A DNA stretch of 6,683 bases, from NCBI GenBank assembly GCA_937950065.1, contig CALFEN010000290.1:1-6683 (forward strand), read 5' to 3'. Below, one piece after another: positions 6,015-6,683 of this stretch. The notes under the pieces are model-generated. The model was not told where the DNA came from. It was given only the letters and a program-made list of their open reading frames with translations, and did no database searches. This stretch comes from an uncultured bacterium (GTDB taxonomy: Bacteria > Patescibacteria > JAEDAM01 > Absconditabacterales > Absconditicoccaceae). Positions within the stretch are counted from its first letter, which is position 1; each line of letters opens with the position of its first letter. A program made the translations under genes and the position numbers.

Positions 6015-6683
6015 ATGACACTAGAACAAAGAATATTAGCTGAATTTCCTGAATTTGAAATTGAGGATAGACGTGAGCAAGAAATTTTTTATTGCGAAAA
6101 AAATGAGAACAACTGACGAATAAATAAAGACTGAGCACGAAATAAAGAATATGTTTCGCTTTTTCGAGAAGCGATAAGAGAATATAAAATAGCAAGTAAT
6201 GACTATAATTTTATAAAATTTATATTTCCTGATTTTTGAAAAAAGATTTTTATACTCCCTAAAAACGGCGCTTATGCTTTAACAAATTTAGAAGAAGAAC
6301 ATTATGCCTTTTGGAAACAATACTGAATTAGTGATATTATTTTACAATGAAATGTTATTGATTTTTCACGAGCAATTTTCAAATGAGATGTAAATTTTTC
6401 TTGATGTAAATTTTTGTGACAAGTTTTATTTTGTAATACCAAGTTTGAAAATTATGCTAATTTTGGAAATAGTATTTTTGAAGACTTTACCAGTTTCAAT
6501 GATGCACATTTTTACAAATGAGCACGGTTTTGAAAAACAAATTTTTGAAAGAAAGATGATAATTCAACTAATTTTTGAAATACTAATTTTGAATGAAATG
6601 TTGATTTTATTGGAACAAATTTTAATAAGTCCTATTTTAGTTTCTGAAAAGTTAATTGAAATCTAAAATTTCGGGAAAGTATA
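6015..6683 (+). CDS. Pentapeptide-type (11-residue) repeat protein, 3' partial
   Basis: The first 223 residues are in the window and the frame is still open at the end. Residues 1-110 form a charged, mostly non-repetitive N-terminal region without signal peptide or membrane segment, suggesting a cytoplasmic protein. From about 115, Phe recurs at alternating steps of 5 and 6 (117, 122, 128, 133, 139, 144, 150, 155, 161, 166, 172, 177). This is an 11-residue unit such as VNFSGCKFLGQ or ANFGNSIFEDF, interrupted near 178-184 and resumed at 185-208. Such repeats belong to the pentapeptide family and fold into a right-handed square beta-helix. Function is not predictable from the repeat alone. Fifteen in-frame UGA codons read as Gly, often at turn positions. 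Upstream ATG 6005 is in a different frame that soon stops at TAG, so ATG 6015 is preferred. Confidence 0.75.

Noticed and set aside
6445..6666. Plus-strand open frame of 73 codons near the right edge
   Set aside because: It is out of frame with the repeat protein starting at 6015, whose regular Phe spacing shows the true frame.
1..6683. UGA as tryptophan (Mycoplasma-type code)
   Set aside because: The UGA positions match invariant glycines in DnaA, RF1 and AtpB, and UGG is used where Trp is expected.

Overview
The window comes from a bacterium that reads UGA as glycine (translation table 25). This points to the candidate phyla Absconditabacteria (SR1) or Gracilibacteria (BD1-5) of the Candidate Phyla Radiation; the sequence alone does not separate the two. 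With standard stops every long gene shatters. With UGA read as Gly they become intact, recognisable proteins, and the UGA codons fall on invariant glycines: the first Gly of the DnaA Walker A motif, the GGDEAG and SQGR glycines of release factor 1, and the LRLFGNxxAG glycine of ATP synthase subunit a. UGG is still used for Trp, and all six genes that end in the window stop with TAA or TAG. The DNA is AT-rich, and almost no Shine-Dalgarno sequences are visible.

Layout, all on the + strand: (1) 1-617, the C-terminal 204 residues of F0F1 ATP synthase subunit a, followed by a hairpin terminator. (2) 633-749, an intergenic stretch with a copy of what looks like a dispersed repeat and a possible -10 box close to the next start. 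(3) 750-1832, complete prfA (RF1), the factor for UAA/UAG and the only type expected to remain when UGA is sense. (4) 1892-2390, an unrecognised gene whose reading frame shifts by +1 near 2267-2285, where a CTT-TGA-C sequence resembles the prfB recoding site. (5) 2403-3350 and 3355-4353, two tandem lipoproteins whose N-terminal 61 residues are identical and nearly identical in DNA, whose C-termini share a 40-bp block, and whose middles have diverged strongly. (6) 4438-5922, complete dnaA with a plausible promoter. (7) 6015-6683, a protein with an 11-residue Phe-rich repeat of the pentapeptide (beta-helix) type, running off the window.

The housekeeping genes (ATP synthesis, termination, replication initiation) are separated from their usual partners: no atpE/atpF follows atpB, and no dnaN follows dnaA. 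The likely accessory content is the hypothetical gene, the lipoprotein pair and the repeat protein. The lipoprotein pair is the best candidate for an undescribed system: exported, membrane-anchored proteins with homogenised ends and divergent cysteine-containing middles, possibly surface molecules under diversification in a host-associated lifestyle (inference).
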